Source of the DNA: Hypericum androsaemum
Lineage: Eukaryota > Streptophyta > Magnoliopsida > Malpighiales > Hypericaceae
Assembly: GCA_963995505.1 (NCBI GenBank)
Contig: OZ023184.1
Location: forward strand, 2,666,001-2,730,000
Direction: 5' to 3'
Length of the DNA stretch: 64,000 nucleotides
Shown: piece after piece, positions 62,001-64,000 of the stretch
Layout of the letters: every line of letters begins with the position of its first letter
How positions within the stretch are numbered: the first letter of the stretch is position 1
Notes under the pieces: generated by a model
Told to the model about the DNA's origin: nothing
What the model saw: only the letters and a program-made list of their open reading frames with translations
Database searches by the model: none
Translations under genes and position numbers: made by a program

Positions 62001-62233
62001 ACGTTAGAGATACATGTCTTAGCTATTCATAACGATAAGAATTACTTCATTCTGAGGCACGAGTCAAAAGATATGACTGATTTACCAAAGTTCGGTACTC
62101 ATAGAGAGCATGCTAGCTCTCACTTGCGGGCATTCCTAGGGTTGTTTAGTCGACCCAAGGTTCGATCCTTACTCCTTTTTCCTTGACCCGGCTAAGTGTA
62201 TCAACAAATTATCAGTAATTTTCTGCTCCAACA
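59081..62233 (-). mobile_element. Outer solo LTR, interrupted by another LTR
   Basis: Starts TGATGCGGAAAAA and ends CTCCAACA, with a perfect 5-bp target duplication ctatt (59076-59080 and 62234-62238). Its two ends resemble those of the 2.2-kb solo LTR at 51.3 kb (TGTTGTGGAAAAA ... CTCAACA), so both belong to related families. Without the nested LTR it is about 1.6 kb. The right half (about 61150-61740) is a field of degenerate repeats on gccaagt, ggagc and accaaggttggcg motifs. No coding domain. Confidence 0.82.
59443..60960 (-). mobile_element. Solo LTR nested in the outer solo LTR
   Basis: Starts TGATGTACG and ends CACTCGTCA, flanked by a perfect 5-bp target duplication cctac (59438-59442 and 60961-60965). 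Read on the minus strand it begins TGACGAGTGTGTAAACACTC, the same family as the LTR nested in the hAT relic at 43.1-44.5 kb. A TATA-like TATATAAAG reads on the minus strand near 60316. Length 1518 bp; no internal domain. Confidence 0.88.
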
Positions 62234-62421
62234 CTATTTTAATTGTATTTGCAATATATTTCTCGCCAGAAATAAAAATAATGTCTTGTCTTCAACTGTG
62301 AAGCATCCTGGTTCGAAGATTCATCTTTCTCGGGTATCGCATCGGTTGTTAGAAATTCAGATGTCTTTCTCCTTGAAGGTAAGATTCGTGAATAGAAGCT
62401 TCCTCTCCACTGGAAGCAGAA

Positions 62422-62748
62422 ATTCTTGTGCTTCAGGATACTATCAGGCTTATCCAACTTCGCTTTGATCAAGTAGCAACGATGATCGAAACTGATTGCC
62501 GGCTACCATACATCTTCTTGACGGAACCTCACCCTCACGTCCCTTGGCAACTTGAGACGCTGATCTTGGATCTCCGAGAAGATTTGTGATTGCTCCCGCT
62601 TTGTACTCTCAACCTTATTAGCTGTTTGTAAAACCATGTTGCTGATTGGATTTGCAAGAATTGTAGACTTGAAACTTTACCTGAGGACTGGATTAGCATC
62701 CATCCTCTTGAGTTTGATGCTCTTTTGTACTCTGACTTCCCGACCTAA
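62422..62748 (+). pseudogene. Degenerate RNase-H-like retroelement fragment
   Basis: The frame reads TIRLIQLRFDQVATMIETDC, with the ETD signature of plant RNase-H-like (RVT_3) domains, then VPWQLETLILDLREDL, a stop (62587), a second stop (62629), and NHVADWICKNCRLETLPEDW. This is the usual C-terminal half of RNase-H-like domains found after plant non-LTR reverse transcriptases and as free copies. The two stops show that it is dead. Upstream the frame fades at about 62420. Confidence 0.72.
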
Positions 62749-63047
62749 GTCATTTTAATGTTACAAGGTTATTTCTATAAAAAAGTGAAAATAACACTTG
62801 CGTAGAAAGTTTTGTGACACATATCAGCAATAGAACAATTATCGCCTATATGCTTATTGAGCTTGATAATGCTTGCTATCAAATATCTAAACCAAATAAT
62901 TTGAACTTGAGTCCTAAAAGTCTAGCAGTATTAAAAAATTTGTCGGTAAAATTTTGTCATCATTCAAAAATTATTTCTAGTTCGAATCCGAACTATTCAA
63001 TACAACAAGTACCCAGATAATATGCAATTTTGACAAAGAAAATAAAT

Positions 63048-63115
63048 CATTCCCTTACAAACTTAAACGTATGCTCGGTGACATTCCCTTACAAACTTAA
63101 ACGTATGCTCGGTGG
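63048..63115. repeat. 34-bp tandem duplication
   Basis: Two adjacent, essentially identical copies of a 34-base unit beginning cattcccttacaaac and ending ctcggtg. Confidence 0.92.
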
Positions 63116-63754
63116 CCGGTGCTATTAATAATAGTCAACAATAGTGCGTCCTTAAACTCGTTTTAGAAGATAATAAGTGAAGATAATGAAACGGCATTTC
63201 AAGATCTGAAGGGTTAATTAATGCAAAGTCTAATAAATCTCTCTATAACGTGTTTATCAGGAACTCCTTGCCCTTTTAATTCTTGGATCGATGTTAATTT
63301 TATTTTATAAAAAATACGAGAGGTCTTAAAACTCCTCAAACCATTTTTGGGATATTGGTAACCTTTCGATGGCAGAAGCTAATAATAACACTTGCCTCTT
63401 AAACCTCAACCATTGATGGTTCCTAAAGGTCGTCACAACGCGATTTCTATAATGGCATGAACCAAAATTTGTGGGATGGTTGAAAACTACATCTGTGATT
63501 GTATAAAATTAAGACGCGGTGAGCGGCGATCGATCAAATTTATCGATAATTAAGTAGTCCACCTTTAACTCTAAAACAAATTGGCATATGTTCACGAATC
63601 TCGTAGGAATAATCAACTTTGTTAACATGGAAATTTTTTTATATCCAACCCACAAAAGCGTAAAGAAAATGATTAGAGATTTATTTTTACATTTTTTATA
63701 TTATCTAGTATCCCACCAATTGGGTTAACTAATTTATAATTGAATCAGATGTAC

Positions 63755-63925
63755 CAACAATTACTTTTATCAACTGGTTAGGGAGTTGTTTAAGTTTAAC
63801 GAGGTCTCGGGTTCGAGTCATTGGGTATGCAGCAGTGTTAAATACTTGTTGGCAGAGCTTTGCCATCTTTTAAAGGTTCTACCCGGTTCAAAATTAGAAC
63901 CAATTGGTTAAACCAAAAATTGAAT
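63755..63925 (+). repeat. SINE-like repeat, best copy of a family
   Basis: Has an A-box-like caactggttagggag, a B-box-like GGTTCGAGTC (about 63810) and a downstream block ttaaatacttgttggcaga followed by acccggttcaaaatta. Copies with the same block order occur at about 49870-50010 and, more weakly, at 3430-3560 and 6060-6160. That spacing of pol III boxes is typical of tRNA-derived SINEs. Exact ends are unknown. Confidence 0.5.
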
Positions 63926-64000
63926 CACATATAATTTTTGAAATATAAAAAGTTAGTGCGTTGTACTAAAATTTCACACTCATAACGAATTCATCACCCT

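Larger units (their letters stand above)
62749..64000. other. AT-rich DNA to the window edge
   Basis: No gene is recognised. It contains the 34-bp tandem duplication and the SINE-like copy listed separately. Confidence 0.4.

Overview
The window is nuclear DNA from a flowering plant, most likely a eudicot. The genes are split by GT-AG introns and encode plant-specific families: a PSPG glycosyltransferase, SAUR proteins, a thylakoid-lumen protein, and a TOUSLED-kinase-interacting SANT protein. Long AT-rich stretches between them are packed with plant transposable elements. There is no sign of bacterial or viral operons or of CRISPR.

Layout. 1-2561 (minus) is the 5' two-thirds of a CDC48/p97 AAA-ATPase gene that runs off the left edge. 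2.7-6.5 kb is repeat territory holding a small 5S-promoter LTR element (Cassandra/TRIM type) and a long fold-back. 6.5-8.6 kb (minus) is a two-exon UGT86-like glycosyltransferase. 10.4-12.7 kb is a Mutator-like element inside a Mutator-like element; the inner copy carries a captured DEK_C/KELP-like fragment. 14.5-19.3 kb (minus) is a 13-exon TKI1-like SANT gene. 21.7-25.8 kb (minus) is an 11-exon gene fusing a PGK-like domain, which has lost its catalytic residues, to a TrmB-like methyltransferase. It is divergent from EMC5 (26.5-28.1 kb, plus). Then come a SAUR gene (29.3 kb, plus), intronless TAF8 (30.5-31.5 kb, minus), a tandem duplication (32.2-34.3 kb), a small complex-I-like membrane protein (35.0-36.0 kb, plus), a thylakoid lumen 15-kDa TPM protein (36.8-38.0 kb, plus), a second SAUR gene (38.7 kb, minus), a SAUR pseudogene (40.1-40.4 kb, minus) and an organelle-targeted acylphosphatase (41.0-41.9 kb, minus).

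From 42 kb to the right edge I find no intact gene. The stretch is a transposon graveyard whose boundaries can be read from target-site duplications: a 4.6-kb hAT relic with a nested solo LTR, a Mutator MITE, three further hAT-type elements, a 2.2-kb solo LTR full of minisatellite, and a solo LTR inside another solo LTR. There are also a plastid psbE fragment and an RNase-H-like retroelement remnant.

The genes do not form a pathway; they are housekeeping and signalling genes side by side. The observations most worth following are the dead-PGK/TrmB fusion with an overlapping upstream ORF, the nested Pack-MULE, the duplicated segment that preserves both empty and filled sites of a hAT MITE, and two GC-AG introns. 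Exon boundaries were read by hand from splice consensus, reading-frame continuity and family resemblance; no alignment or transcript evidence was available.
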